Shown in pieces: positions 17,699-26,155 of a stretch of 40,663 nucleotides of DNA. The DNA is from Chrysophaeum taylorii. Taxonomy: Eukaryota; Sar; Pelagophyceae; Pelagomonadales; Pelagomonadaceae. The translations under genes were made by a program, and so were the position numbers. Location: positions 1 to 40,663 of the forward strand of contig JAQMWT010000596.1 of the NCBI GenBank assembly GCA_029834535.1. The letters run 5' to 3'. Position 1 is the stretch's first letter, and each line of letters begins with the position of its first letter. Under the pieces are notes generated by a model. That model was not told the DNA's origin. It was given only the letters and a program-made list of their open reading frames with translations, and did not search any database.

Positions 17699-18029
17699 TG
17701 TAGTGGTTTTCTCAGATACCCGCCCCTCCTGGCCGGACCAGGGGCCTCAACAACCCTTCCTCCCAACCCGAACCGCGGGCGAAACCACCACACGCCCGAT
17801 CTCAGCGTAATACCTCACGCCATCATGAAATCGGACAATAATATGAGGGTAATGTCAAGAAGACACCAAGAAAGCAATACAAATGCCCGGTACATTGGGT
17901 CCAGTGGAAGCGCAGGTGAAGGTGTCGAGATGACATCCCCCCTATAAATGCAAGATCAATACCAGGGCAACAATCAGGGTAAGTCAGGTGGCAGGCAGGT
18001 AAGTGGGGGAAATGGGCGTTACTGCCACA
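17699..18029 (-). repeat. Gypsy 5' LTR
   Basis: 331 bp, TGTAGTGGTTTTCTC to GTTACTGCCACA on the plus strand, in the same orientation as 8348-8677. Differences from the other LTR include several CpG to TpG/CpA changes (see findings). The sense strand would carry the element promoter; a TTTATAG string (plus CTATAAA near 17941-17947) is a weak TATA candidate. Confidence 0.93.
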
Positions 18030-18425
18030 CAGCGGCTACGTAGCTACGGCACCGTCGCCGGCCTCGTCTTTGGTGCCTTCGGTGAGGCCAGCGCGGCGTG
18101 CCACGCTCTCGTCCAAACATGCGCAGAGCACATCGCTGCGCGAACCTGGGTGGCAAGCGGCTGCGCCAACTTCACAGAGACAAAGGCGGCCCAAGCTCGC
18201 TGCATCTACCGTGAGTGGGGGATCGCCAGCGCATTAGGCCGGGCTCGCTGCGCCCTCACCGCCCTCACCCATGTCGCCGCCTCGGGGAACCCCACCCAGG
18301 CCGCCCGATCCCAGCAGAACGTCACCCTTCGTCGCACATACGTCCGGCGGCAGCATGCGTACGACCTACGGGCGGGGCCCGTCCTCTCTTCGCCTGCCCC
18401 ACGACTCGGCGATGACCCCGACTAG
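18030..18425 (+). pseudogene. LINE C-terminal fragment, second copy
   Basis: Starts abruptly at the gypsy LTR and encodes RLRSYGTVAGLVFGAFGEAS to RLGDDPD, nearly identical to the last 130 codons at 4756-5146. Only the block downstream of the PD-(D/E)XK-like core remains. Substitutions such as RIAARTWVARG to HIAARTWVASG show that it is a separate copy rather than an assembly duplicate. Confidence 0.8.
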
Positions 18426-18625
18426 GTCCAGCGTACTTATCTCCGCCCGTCAGGCACATCCCTCCTACCCCACAAACCTACCCACATCCTTCATGCTCCC
18501 CACACACACCCCCCTCATCCTTCATGCTCCCCACACACACCCCCCTCTTAGCAGTCGACATTTAAAGACAAACAGACAAACAGACAAACAAACAGACAAA
18601 CATCTGTCGATTAGTAGTTAGGACA
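18426..18625 (+). mobile_element. LINE 3' UTR and (ACAAACAG)n tail, second copy
   Basis: Same 3' UTR as at 5147, with an internal duplication of CATCCTTCATGCTCCCCACA. It then has CTTAGCAGTCGACATTTAAA, a shorter run of ACAAACAG units (about 18567-18600) and GTCGATTAGTAGTTAGGA. Confidence 0.8.
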
Positions 18626-18626
18626 T

Positions 18627-19335
18627 CCCCATTTCAGTTCTCACACTCAAGGTTGTCGATTTTGTCCATCGCCGAGCGTGCCTTGACGTTGCTCGGGAAG
18701 GGCTGGGCGAAAACGGAGAGGAATTCATTGCGGCACTGGTCGGGGCCCACACCAGCCTTCGGCCGGAGCGTGCGGTAAGTTTCACGCAGGGCGACCGAGA
18801 GTGTGGCGAGCCCTTCCGGTGGTTGGGGAAAGTGTGAAGGTCCTCCTTGCGAGCAGGATGTTTGGACACGAGTTGGCGCATGACGTCTGGGTGGCATGGG
18901 TCGGCGATGCCCAGGCTGGTGAGAATACGGCATGCCCGAGAGAGGTCGCCAGATTCCGCGAGTCGCAATGCACGAAGTGCGTCCGCGTCATCGTCGGGGG
19001 CCGCCCGTGAGCGTACATGGGAGCGCACGCGAGTCACGTCGTGGAGGTAGCCGTCAATGAGGAGGTCGTAACGCCCAGCGGCGAAGGCTGCAAAGCGGTC
19101 AGTGAGCACGTCGGGCCGACGGGCGCCGCCTCGTGGTGCTCGCCGAAGAAGTAGGCTGTGAAGGCTCATGCACCAAAGGAGGGCACGGTCACGAGCGTTA
19201 TCGGAAGTGGCGTCTTCAAACCACGAACACACCTCGGCCATTGCGCACGCCCATGCCTCGCGGAATTGGGCGAATGCACGAGCACGGCGATATAATGAGG
19301 TCTTTGATGGAGACCTCGTCGATCGCAGAGCGCAA
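18627..19335 (-). pseudogene. LINE pre-RT and start of RT
   Basis: Minus-strand frame RRARAFAQFREAWACAMAEV, FEDATSDNARDRALLWCMSL, HSLLLRRAPRGGARRPDVL, DALRALRLAESGDLSRACRI and LTSLGIADPCHPDVMRQLV. This is the region just upstream of the RT palm in protist LINEs (AL..GELSRA.R.L pattern). A shift follows, then LATLSVALRETYRTLRPKAG and VGPDQCRNEFLSVF resemble the first RT motif. The element stops at 18627 against the GTCGATTAGTAGTTAGGA flank, so the RT palm and endonuclease are absent. A frameshift near 19285 joins it to the upstream segment. Confidence 0.6.
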
Positions 19336-20315
19336 ATCGCTCAGGTCACGTGGACGGCGTGTCGGGAGGGAGGGGGCTGGCCCGGATGACGTAGGGTGGG
19401 CGGGGGCGACAGACGGTGGCGCCGAATGTGACCGTGGCCCAATGGGAGAAATGCCAGGAGACGCGCTCGTGGAGGCTGCAGCCGTGACAGGGGTGTTGCG
19501 GTGGCTGGTGGCAGGGGCAGGGGCGCGGCGGCTGCCGGCGGCAGCGGCGGGGGTGGAGGGGGTGCTAGTAGTGGGGGTGGTCCGGGTGCCAGCGGCAGGG
19601 GTGTTGCGGTTGTCTGGTGCATTCGCAGCGCGGTTGCCAGACGCAGTGGTGCGGCGGTTGCCAGCGGGAGGGGTGGTAGGTTGCGGGTGCCAGTGGATCG
19701 CGTGCGGGAGCCAATGAGGGAGAGGCGGGCGGCACGGGCAGCCTGAGCAGCGTGGGCGGCAGCGCGATGGGCGAGGTAAGCGTCGGCGCTGGCAGCAGCG
19801 GCGGCGGCCCGTCCCGCGTCGAGTTGGAGTGCCGCAGCAGCGGCAGCAGCAGCGTGCATAGCGGCGAGATGGCGTTCCGTAGCAGCAGCGGCAAGGGCGG
19901 CGTCGCGCATACGCGCTCGAATGCGATATCGGGCGGTAGTGGCGGCAAGGGCTGCAGCAAGTGGGAAAATGCGGTGAGGTGCGGCAGCGCGGACCTGGGG
20001 GAGAGAGTGCACAGACACCCAGCTTTGATGAGGGCGGACCATGCGTATAGGACTGCGGCAGTTGGGGCACGGCGGAAGGCGCGCGCGGTTGGTGGGCGCC
20101 ACGTCAGGGTCGCCTTGGTCGCCGGCGAGGTTGCTTAGCGCCCACTGACCAACGCAGGCGGGGTGCAGGACCACGCGACAGCAGCGGACTTGGCAACGGG
20201 TAAAGCAAGGGCTGGAGCATATAGGACAAGCGCGGTCCCGGAGGTAGCTGACATAGCGGCCGGCCGTGTGGCGCAGGAAGCGGCGGATTATTGCCAGGGA
20301 TCGACGAGCACGTAA
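19336..20315 (-). pseudogene. LINE segment with a RING/PHD-like zinc finger and Ala/Pro-rich linker
   Basis: After the TGA at 20316-20318 the same frame reads LRARRSLAIIRRFLRHTAGR, YVSYLRDRACPICSSPCFTR, CQVRCCRVVLHPACVGQW and RARLPPCPNCRSPIRMV. The spacing C-x2-C-x7-C-x3-C-x5-H-x2-C-x(about 28)-C-x2-C fits a C4HC3 RING-variant/PHD-type zinc finger. A long Ala-rich helix-like stretch follows, then Pro/Thr-rich low complexity, then RPRDLSDLRSAIDEVSIKDL before the pre-RT region, with at least one further frame change. The finger may bind nucleic acid or recruit a host ubiquitin factor; function is inference only. Confidence 0.6.
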
Positions 20316-21146
20316 TCACTTCCAGGCTCGAAATTGGTGCTGAAGAAGGGCCGCTGCGTAGTGGAGTGGCGGGCCAGGAGTCTGGCGCAAGGCCGCGACG
20401 CGGTTTTGCCGGGCAGCACGTGCTTGAGCGTGTTGAGCGCGGGTGCGTATGACGCGGGCGACATCCGGATGTGCAGAGTTGGTGCATGCGCGTGAAGGCG
20501 AGGCAGATAGCGGCGGCTGAGAGGTAGGTGACGGGCCCGAGGGTGGCGAGGAATTTGGCGTGGGTGTGGCAGACGCCGGGGAAGTATTGGTGGCAGTGGG
20601 TGTGACGGACTGTGTGGGCGTAGCAGGTGAGCGACGGGCACGGAGGTGCTGCCGAGCGCGAACAAAGCGCTGAAGACGGAGCGCGGCGGTGTGACGTGGC
20701 TGACCAGGAGCGCGGCGCAGGGTCGCAACGAGGTTCTGTCGAGCAGCACGTGCAAGAGTATGATGAGCGCGACTTCGGGCAGCACGAGCGGTGGACGAGA
20801 AAGTAGAGTGCGGGGCAGGGGTCGGAGGCAGAGCCGGTTGTGGTGGCGGAGGGGGAGTTGGCGAGATCTGGGTCGCGGAGGCGGGCGGCGAGTGAGCCGG
20901 TGTGGCCGCAGCAGACGATGGAGGGCTGTCGGTAGCGAGAGCTCCCTGGGGTTGAGTCCGTGCGCGAAAGCGGCGCTGGAGACGAGTCGCAGCGTGGTGG
21001 CGAGACTCACCAGGATCGTGGCGCCGAGCTGCGACGAGGCTCAGCCGGGCTGCACGCGCCTGGGCGTGTAGATGTTGGGTGCGTGCAGCGCGGGCGACCG
21101 CTGGCAAAGTGGGATGGGTGCAGGCTCGAGCACGATCGGTAGGCAA
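20316..21146 (-). pseudogene. LINE ORF segment with three IQ-like repeats
   Basis: 276 codons ending at TGA (20316-20318). Three repeats of about 48 residues (18-64, 109-155, 228-276) share the plan ARAARQNLVATLRRAPGQPR then HTAALRLQRFVRAR. The variants end TRLQRRFRART and ALLQHQFRAWK. The AA-x2-LQ-x2-[FV]RAR core resembles calmodulin-binding IQ motifs, though the Ile and RG are not canonical. Linkers are Pro/Ser/Thr-rich. The stop interrupts a frame that continues into the zinc finger. The fragment at 8231-8347 has CGA at the TGA position. Confidence 0.55.
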
Positions 21147-22341
21147 GGCGTGGAGACGCGGTAGGGGGCGTGCGACGAGCCAGGAGCCTCGACAGAGGGC
21201 GAAGGCGTTGGCGTGGGTGCGGGAGATGGCGGAGAGATGTCAGGGGCAGCGGTGTGCGCGGGAACCGGTGGCGGAGGATGGTCGACCTCAAGGTCCATGT
21301 CCGTGCCGGTGGGAAGAGGGTGTGTGCCAGACGATGGGAGGTTCTCGGCGGCAATGTGGGTGTACATGAAGGACGGTTCGAGGTCCATAGGCGCAGGCTC
21401 AAGTGGGACGGGGTCATGAACTGTGGCGGAGGGCCGCTGGCGGTGTGGGCGGCGGCGACGCGATGCAGGAGAGTTTTCGGCAGAGGGGCCGGGAGGGTGG
21501 CTGGCTGGCGCCGTGGTGGGTATTGGGAGGGGCGCGGTGGTATTGGCGATCCCCGCGTTCGGTGGAGGCGCGATGTCCGTAGCAACAGACCCGGATGGTG
21601 GCGCGCGGCGGCGGGGGCCATGGCGGCGCGGTGCCGGTGTCGCAGCGGGCGGAGGGGGAGTCGCATTGGTGGGTTCCCGGCGGCGAGGGGGGGAAGTAGC
21701 GGACCCTGCCTCCGATGACTCCAGGTCCATAGCCACAGGCCCAGGAGGCGTGGTGTCAGTGGGCGTGGGGGAAGACCTGCGGCGACGGGAGTGGTGTCGG
21801 TCTGGTCCGGGTGCGGGAGGAGGGGAATCCGGCCCCATGTCCGTGGACGGTGGAGTGGTGAGCTCCTGTCGGCGCTGACGACGACGACGCGGAGCATGCG
21901 GACCTGAGGACGTATCCGAGGTTGCAGGAGACTCCGCACGAGGGGCGGACTCCTGTTGGTGCCGGTGGGGAGGATGAGGAGCAGGCGTGGCTGGGGGCGC
22001 AACCGAGGGTGCCGGTGATTCCACACGGGGGCGGACTCCTGTCGGCGTCGATGGCGAGGCCGACGAGCGGGTGTGGCTGGGGGTGGCTCCGAGGTTGCAG
22101 GTGACGCCGCACGAGGGGCGGACTCCGAGGCAGCTCCACGAGGATCGCGATGTTGCTCGTAAGGGAGAAACGCGTCAAGAGCAAGGCCAAGGGCCACGGA
22201 AGTGGCATGGCGCGAAACAAAAGCGACGCGTTTGAAGAAGGTGGCGAAAGGCCACGGGATATGACCGTAGACTCTGCGTGCCTCGGCGTGCGTGAGAGTA
22301 AGGCAACCATAGACGGCAAGGCACCGGGCGGATCGATGCAA
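21041..22341 (-). pseudogene. LINE N-terminal Pro/Ser-rich region
   Basis: The upstream part reads HAEARRVYGHIPWPFATFFK, RVAFVSRHATSVALGLALDA and FLPYEQHRDPRGAASESAPR in the frame open at 22341. It then switches near 22030 to a Pro/Arg/Ser-rich frame with repeated acidic spots (VAMDLESSEAG, APMDLEPS, TDMDLEVDHPPP) that runs to 21041. I read this as the disordered N-terminus of the LINE protein with one frameshift. The initiation codon is uncertain. G+C is high, so many overlapping frames are open by chance. Confidence 0.45.
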
Positions 22342-22984
22342 AGATCACGCTGAACCGCACGGCGGAGCGACCAGAAGCCGCGCATGAGACGCAGCTGGGC
22401 CGCCCGCGAGTAGAAGCAATGGCGGTGGCAACGATGATTGCGGTGGGCGAGGCGGTGACGAGCACGTGCGTGTGAGATCCGCACGAGCGTGCTTACCAAG
22501 TTGCAGAGGGCGGTAAGAGGTCCAATGCAAGCGGCCTTGAAGGGTGCGCAAGGCAAAGAGTTGCAGGCGGTGGCTACAGATGAGCCGGTAGCACCAGCTT
22601 GCGAGATAGTAACCATACAACTCTTAACCAGGAGGAGAGTCAAGAGCCGTACTAACGTAAGCACAGTAAAGCCTATGGGGAACATGAGACGCTGGGACCA
22701 AAAAAAATCGACGTCGGTGGGGAAGACATCGAGCCGCTTGACGCCGCAGGAGACCTGCACCGAGAGCGAAGGCCGAACAAGGAATGGATGACTCGCGGGG
22801 GCTGATGGCGAGCTGACAATGAGGAAAATGGCGAAGATGGTGGAAAGGAGCATGAGACGCCGGAAGCACGAGAAAGCCAGTCCCCGACTGCCCGAAGCCA
22901 TGGTGGCGGGACTTGCGTCAGCTATGGCACAACCCGTGTCGACGTGCACACTGAGCTCACATCGCGATTCTGTCTGTTTGTCTT
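22342..22984 (-). mobile_element. LINE 5' end / 5' UTR (minus strand)
   Basis: Sequence upstream of the recognisable LINE N-terminus. A frame open across 21756-22949 includes RGFWSLRRAVQRDLCIDPPG, but I cannot decide whether it is coding. The upstream boundary is near 22976, where minus-strand GACAAACAGACAGA precedes the element. That suggests this LINE also inserted next to a GACAAACA tail. Confidence 0.35.
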
Positions 22985-23029
22985 ACACACCCCCCTCTTA
23001 GCAGTCGACATTTAAACACAACAAGTGCA
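22985..23029 (+). mobile_element. LINE tail remnant
   Basis: ACACACCCCCCTCTTAGCAG, TCGACATTTAAAC: the last 35 bp of the LINE 3' UTR in plus orientation, without the microsatellite, head-on with the minus-strand LINE and followed by array D. Confidence 0.7.
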
Positions 23030-23370
23030 GGCCAGTAAGTTCGCCAGTAAGTTCACCTGGTCCCAATCTCTAACCCCAGTAAGTTCACCTGGTCCCAGTA
23101 AGTTCACCTAGTCCCAATCTCTAACCCCAGTAAGTTCGGCGTAAGCCCACTCGTGCTCACATCCACTCACCCCACTCTCCTTCGAGCTCGTCGCTCTCAC
23201 CTCCGCCAATCTAAGCTGCTTTGATCCGTACACGCCGCTAGCCCTTGCGTTCACTCTAAAAACCCCAGTAAGTTCACTTGGTCCCAGTAAGTTCACCTGG
23301 TCACTAAGTTCACCTAGTCCCAATCTCAAACCCCAGTAAGTTCACCTGGTCCCAGTAAGTTCAACTACAG
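23030..23370. repeat. GTAAGTTCACC motif array D
   Basis: Same organisation as array B, including the central spacer (CCCACTCGTGCTCACATCC, CTTCGAGCTCGTCGCTCT, GCGTTCACTCTAAAAACC). It abuts Helitron copy D. Confidence 0.75.
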
Positions 23371-23985
23371 TGCGCGTGTACACGCCGGGAGGGGGCTTAT
23401 CGGTATTGCGCAGCACGTGTGGGGTAGGGTGGAGTCGTCGACTCAGAAGAGGATATCCTCGGGGTTGCCGATCGACAGAGAGCCACGTAGAGCTGGACGT
23501 GGCAGAAGACGGGCTTCGCCAAGAGGACGCCGACCTCGCGGGGCGTCTGGCCCTGGCTCTTGGTGATCGTTTGGCGTCGGCGGGCCTTACGGGATACAGG
23601 TTGGAGGAGCCTCGGTGACAACGACACGATCGATCATGTATCTGGTACCGTTGCAGTGGCCGTGCGACGGGTCGAGGTTGCGAAGACTTTAAGCTCGCGA
23701 TCAAAGTCAGCATGCCGTTGGTTGTCAGGGAGTTCAAAACTCGACTCTTGAGAGCGAGGCGTCGTCTTCCGACCCAACCTAGTCGGCCGAAAAGAACTCC
23801 GACGCCTCGTCTCCGGGAAAAAAAGGCCGCGGTCATGCGCGCGTTGTCAGCATCGACAACATCGTTTCGACGGGGCGTGAGAATGGCGCGCTGAAAGAGC
23901 CGCCGCGGGTCGTGGAAATAGTCTGCGAGGTCGCCGTAGACGGCTTGGAGGATCAATGTGTGGCTCGCGGGCCTACCTGATCCTT
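23360..23985 (-). pseudogene. Helitron-type helicase C-terminus, copy D
   Basis: Closest to copy B. It holds YGDLADYFHDPRRLFQRAIL, TPRRNDVVDADNARM, then a frameshift at the A-run, RSLTTNGML-like sequence, and in another frame [20 protein letters not shown] and [17 protein letters not shown]. One open frame of 204 codons crosses most of it, but it leaves the helicase frame part-way, so its length is misleading. The upstream flank CCTTACCCTAAATCGAGGGA is shared with copy B. Confidence 0.82.
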
Positions 23986-24000
23986 ACCCTAAATCGAGGG

Positions 24001-24067
24001 ACAAACAGACAGACAGACACACAGAGACAGACAAACAGACAAACATCTGTCGATTAGTAGTTAGGAT
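24001..24067 (+). mobile_element. (GACA/ACAAACAG)n tail remnant with the common LINE 3' flank
   Basis: GACAAACAGACAGACAGACA and further GACA/ACAAACAG units, then CATCTGTCGATTAGTAGTT and AGGATAT. It is the same tail-plus-flank arrangement as at 5330 and 18603. The ankyrin gene ATG lies 3 bp beyond. Confidence 0.7.
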
Positions 24068-24069
24068 AT

Positions 24070-25428
24070 ATGGAGGCGTCTTCGAGCGCGCAGCAGCTTA
24101 TCGAGGAGGGCTTCGAGCTTGAGAAAGCGGCGATCGACACGAGCCCGCTCCACTTGGCGTCTTGGTGCGGGCACGTCGAGGTCGTGTCGCGGCTCTTGAT
24201 GGCCGAGGGCGCCGAGGTTGATAAAGCGACGACCGACGTCGGCGCGACGCCACTTCATCTGGCGTCAGAGAACGGCAAGGTCGAGTGCGCGCAGATTTTG
24301 ATCGAGAATGGCGCAGGCGTCGATCGATCGCGTTCCATCGATGGCGCGACTCCGCTTCTTTTGGCGTCAAAGAATGGCCACGTCGAGTGCGCGCGGCTGT
24401 TGCTCGAGAAGGGCGCCGAGGTCGACAAAGCGACAACAGAGGTTGGCTGGACGCCGCTTCATCTGGCGTCTCAGAACGGCTTTGTGGAGTGCATGCGGCA
24501 CTTGATGGAAAAGGGGGCCGAGGTCGACAGAGCGACGACGGATAACGGCGCGACCGCGTTGCACCTTGCGTCTTGGAACGGCCGCGTCGAGTGCGCGCAG
24601 ATTTTGATCGCGAAAGGCGCCGAGGTTGATAAGACGACGACCGATGTCGGCGCGACCCCGCTTCACCTGGCGTCTCAGAACGGCAAGGTCGAATGCGCGA
24701 AGCTCTTGATCGAGAAGGAGGCAGATCAAGCGAGGGGGGAGGTTCTCCTGGAAGCTCGGGACGGAGAACAGAGCGCCGAGGCGACGGGCAACCCGACGGA
24801 GAACGACTGCGTGCAGCTCTTCATCGAGACGGGTGCCGATGTCAACGAAGTCACGACGAACAACGGCGCGTCTCCCCTCCACCTCGCGTCCCAGAACGGC
24901 CACGTCGACTGCGCGCGACTTTTGATCGCAAAGGGCGCCGAGGTCGACGAGGCGACGACCGACGACGGCTCTACGTCGCTTCAACTCGCGTCTCAGAACG
25001 GTCACGTCGAGTGCGTGCGTCTCTTGATCGAGGCGGGCGCCCAGATTGATAAAGCGAGGAGCGACAACGGAGCGACCCCGCTTCAACTCGCGTCTCTAAA
25101 AGGTCGCGTCGAGTGCGCGCGGCTCTTGGTCGCGTCGGGCGTCGACGTCAATACGGCAACGACGAACGGCGGGATGACTTCCCTCCACCTCGCTTCCCAG
25201 AATGACCACATCGAGTGCGTCCGCTTTTTGATCTCCAAAGGCGCCGACGTCAGGGCCACTACCTATCAGCGGCACACACCTCGCTTTCTTGCCAGAATGC
25301 CGGAAATTAGAGGCCTTTTGCTCAAGGCCGAAGCAATCTCTCACATCCGCTGTTGGCGTACGTGGAGGCAACAAACCTCTTCCTTTCGAGATGATGGCAA
25401 GAGGTTCGCCTTTTCGCGGCTCGCTTGA
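24070..25428 (+). CDS. Ankyrin-repeat protein
   Basis: 452 residues with about eleven 33-34-residue ankyrin repeats from residue 20 to about 405, each close to GATPLHLASQNGHVECARLL then IEKGAEVDKATTDN. The TPLHLA and G..EC..LLI...A.VD signatures are clear. Repeat 7 is partial, after a 20-residue non-repeat insert (EADQARGEVLLEARDGEQSA). The C-terminus (ISHIRCWRTWRQQTSSFRDD) is non-repeat and basic. Such proteins are protein-protein interaction scaffolds; no catalytic domain, signal peptide or membrane segment is seen. The ATG at 24070 is the first in frame and lies just after a LINE tail, so the gene may have lost its original 5' end or promoter. The repeats are very similar to each other at DNA level, indicating recent internal duplication. 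Confidence 0.88.
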   Translation: MEASSSAQQLIEEGFELEKAAIDTSPLHLASWCGHVEVVSRLLMAEGAEVDKATTDVGATPLHLASENGKVECAQILIENGAGVDRSRSIDGATPLLLASKNGHVECARLLLEKGAEVDKATTEVGWTPLHLASQNGFVECMRHLMEKGAEVDRATTDNGATALHLASWNGRVECAQILIAKGAEVDKTTTDVGATPLHLASQNGKVECAKLLIEKEADQARGEVLLEARDGEQSAEATGNPTENDCVQLFIETGADVNEVTTNNGASPLHLASQNGHVDCARLLIAKGAEVDEATTDDGSTSLQLASQNGHVECVRLLIEAGAQIDKARSDNGATPLQLASLKGRVECARLLVASGVDVNTATTNGGMTSLHLASQNDHIECVRFLISKGADVRATTYQRHTPRFLARMPEIRGLLLKAEAISHIRCWRTWRQQTSSFRDDGKRFAFSRLA

Positions 25429-26155
25429 CTACTAAGTGCTTACACCTTTTTCTGGCCTGCGGCATAACCACCGACCGCTTTTCTTTTCGGCGAACGAACG
25501 AAGGAACGAACGTGCGAACGAATGAACGAACGAACCCGGCTAGTTTTTTTTGCTGTGAGGTCCTTTAAGTTCTAAATGAATATCGAGTACCCGCATGTCC
25601 CTTCTTGAATGGAAAATCCACAACGTGAAGCTTTTTCGATCCAGGCTTAATAATAACTTTGGAATAATCGTTGAGCCTGCGGCGGGTCTTTCTTTGTTCT
25701 CTTCAAACGAAACATCTGCATTCTACTACAAGCTCTATAAAACTCTTTGATCTCGGCGCTAGCTAGCTGGCTAGCTTGCTTGCTTGCTTGCTTGACCTCG
25801 GCGCTAGCTAGCTAGCTAGCTAGCTTGCTTGCTTGCCTTGCTGGCTTGGCTTGCTTGCTTGCCACGAAACCTACTTTTTTTTGCCAAGTCCAAGATAATG
25901 TCGAAGAAGTAAGTTCTAGCAGCACCCTCTTGAACAATCAGCTTTCTACAAGAACACTGGGTCTCACTCTCGGGCGTGAGTGCGCGAGCGGAGGAGTGAG
26001 ACTCGTTCTTGTCACCAACCTCGGGGTGCACCATACAAAGGCCTACTCTCTGGCTGCATTGATGTATTGATTGATAAACCACGTCGAGGAGAGAAGCAAC
26101 GAGGGCATCAGCGGCGGCGGCGGCGGAGGGTTAATGACGAGATAGTCTCGTCGTC
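25429..26155. other. Intergenic region between convergent ankyrin and PRMT genes
   Basis: Apart from microsatellites I see no gene. A duplicated block with CTCGGCGCTAGCTAGC followed by TTGCTTGCTTGC occupies 25751-25862. A CGG run (26113-26127) lies near the PRMT stop. Polyadenylation signals for the two genes must lie here; no canonical AATAAA is obvious in sense for either. Confidence 0.5.
25491..25535. repeat. (CGAA)n microsatellite
   Basis: CGAACGAACGAAGGAACGAA and further imperfect units in the convergent intergenic region. Confidence 0.85.

Larger units (their letters stand above)
8348..18029 (-). mobile_element. Complete Ty3/gypsy LTR retrotransposon encoding a DNA cytosine methyltransferase
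   Basis: A 9.7-kb element on the minus strand, bounded by direct LTRs that start TG and end CA. Order in the sense direction: 5' LTR, candidate PBS, leader with a short upstream ORF, gag, zinc-finger/protease-like region, cytosine-5 methyltransferase, RT, RNase H, integrase with C-terminal extension, a short purine-rich stretch (AGTAGGGGGC) that could be the polypurine tract, 3' LTR. RT before integrase defines Ty3/gypsy order. Three in-frame stops and at least three frameshifts interrupt the coding region, so this copy is not active as written. By eye the LTRs differ at about 18 of 331 positions (about 94-95% identity). No target site duplication is visible. Confidence 0.93.

Noticed and set aside
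18620..22950. Long overlapping ORFs on both strands (up to 444 codons) in the G+C-rich LINE region
   Set aside because: High G+C leaves several frames open by chance. Only minus-strand frames with repeated motifs, the zinc-finger spacing or pre-RT similarity were kept.
25816..26082. 88-codon minus-strand ORF between the ankyrin and PRMT genes
   Set aside because: Its C-terminus is simple-sequence (KQASQASKASKQAS from the GCTT repeat) and there is no support from motif or context.
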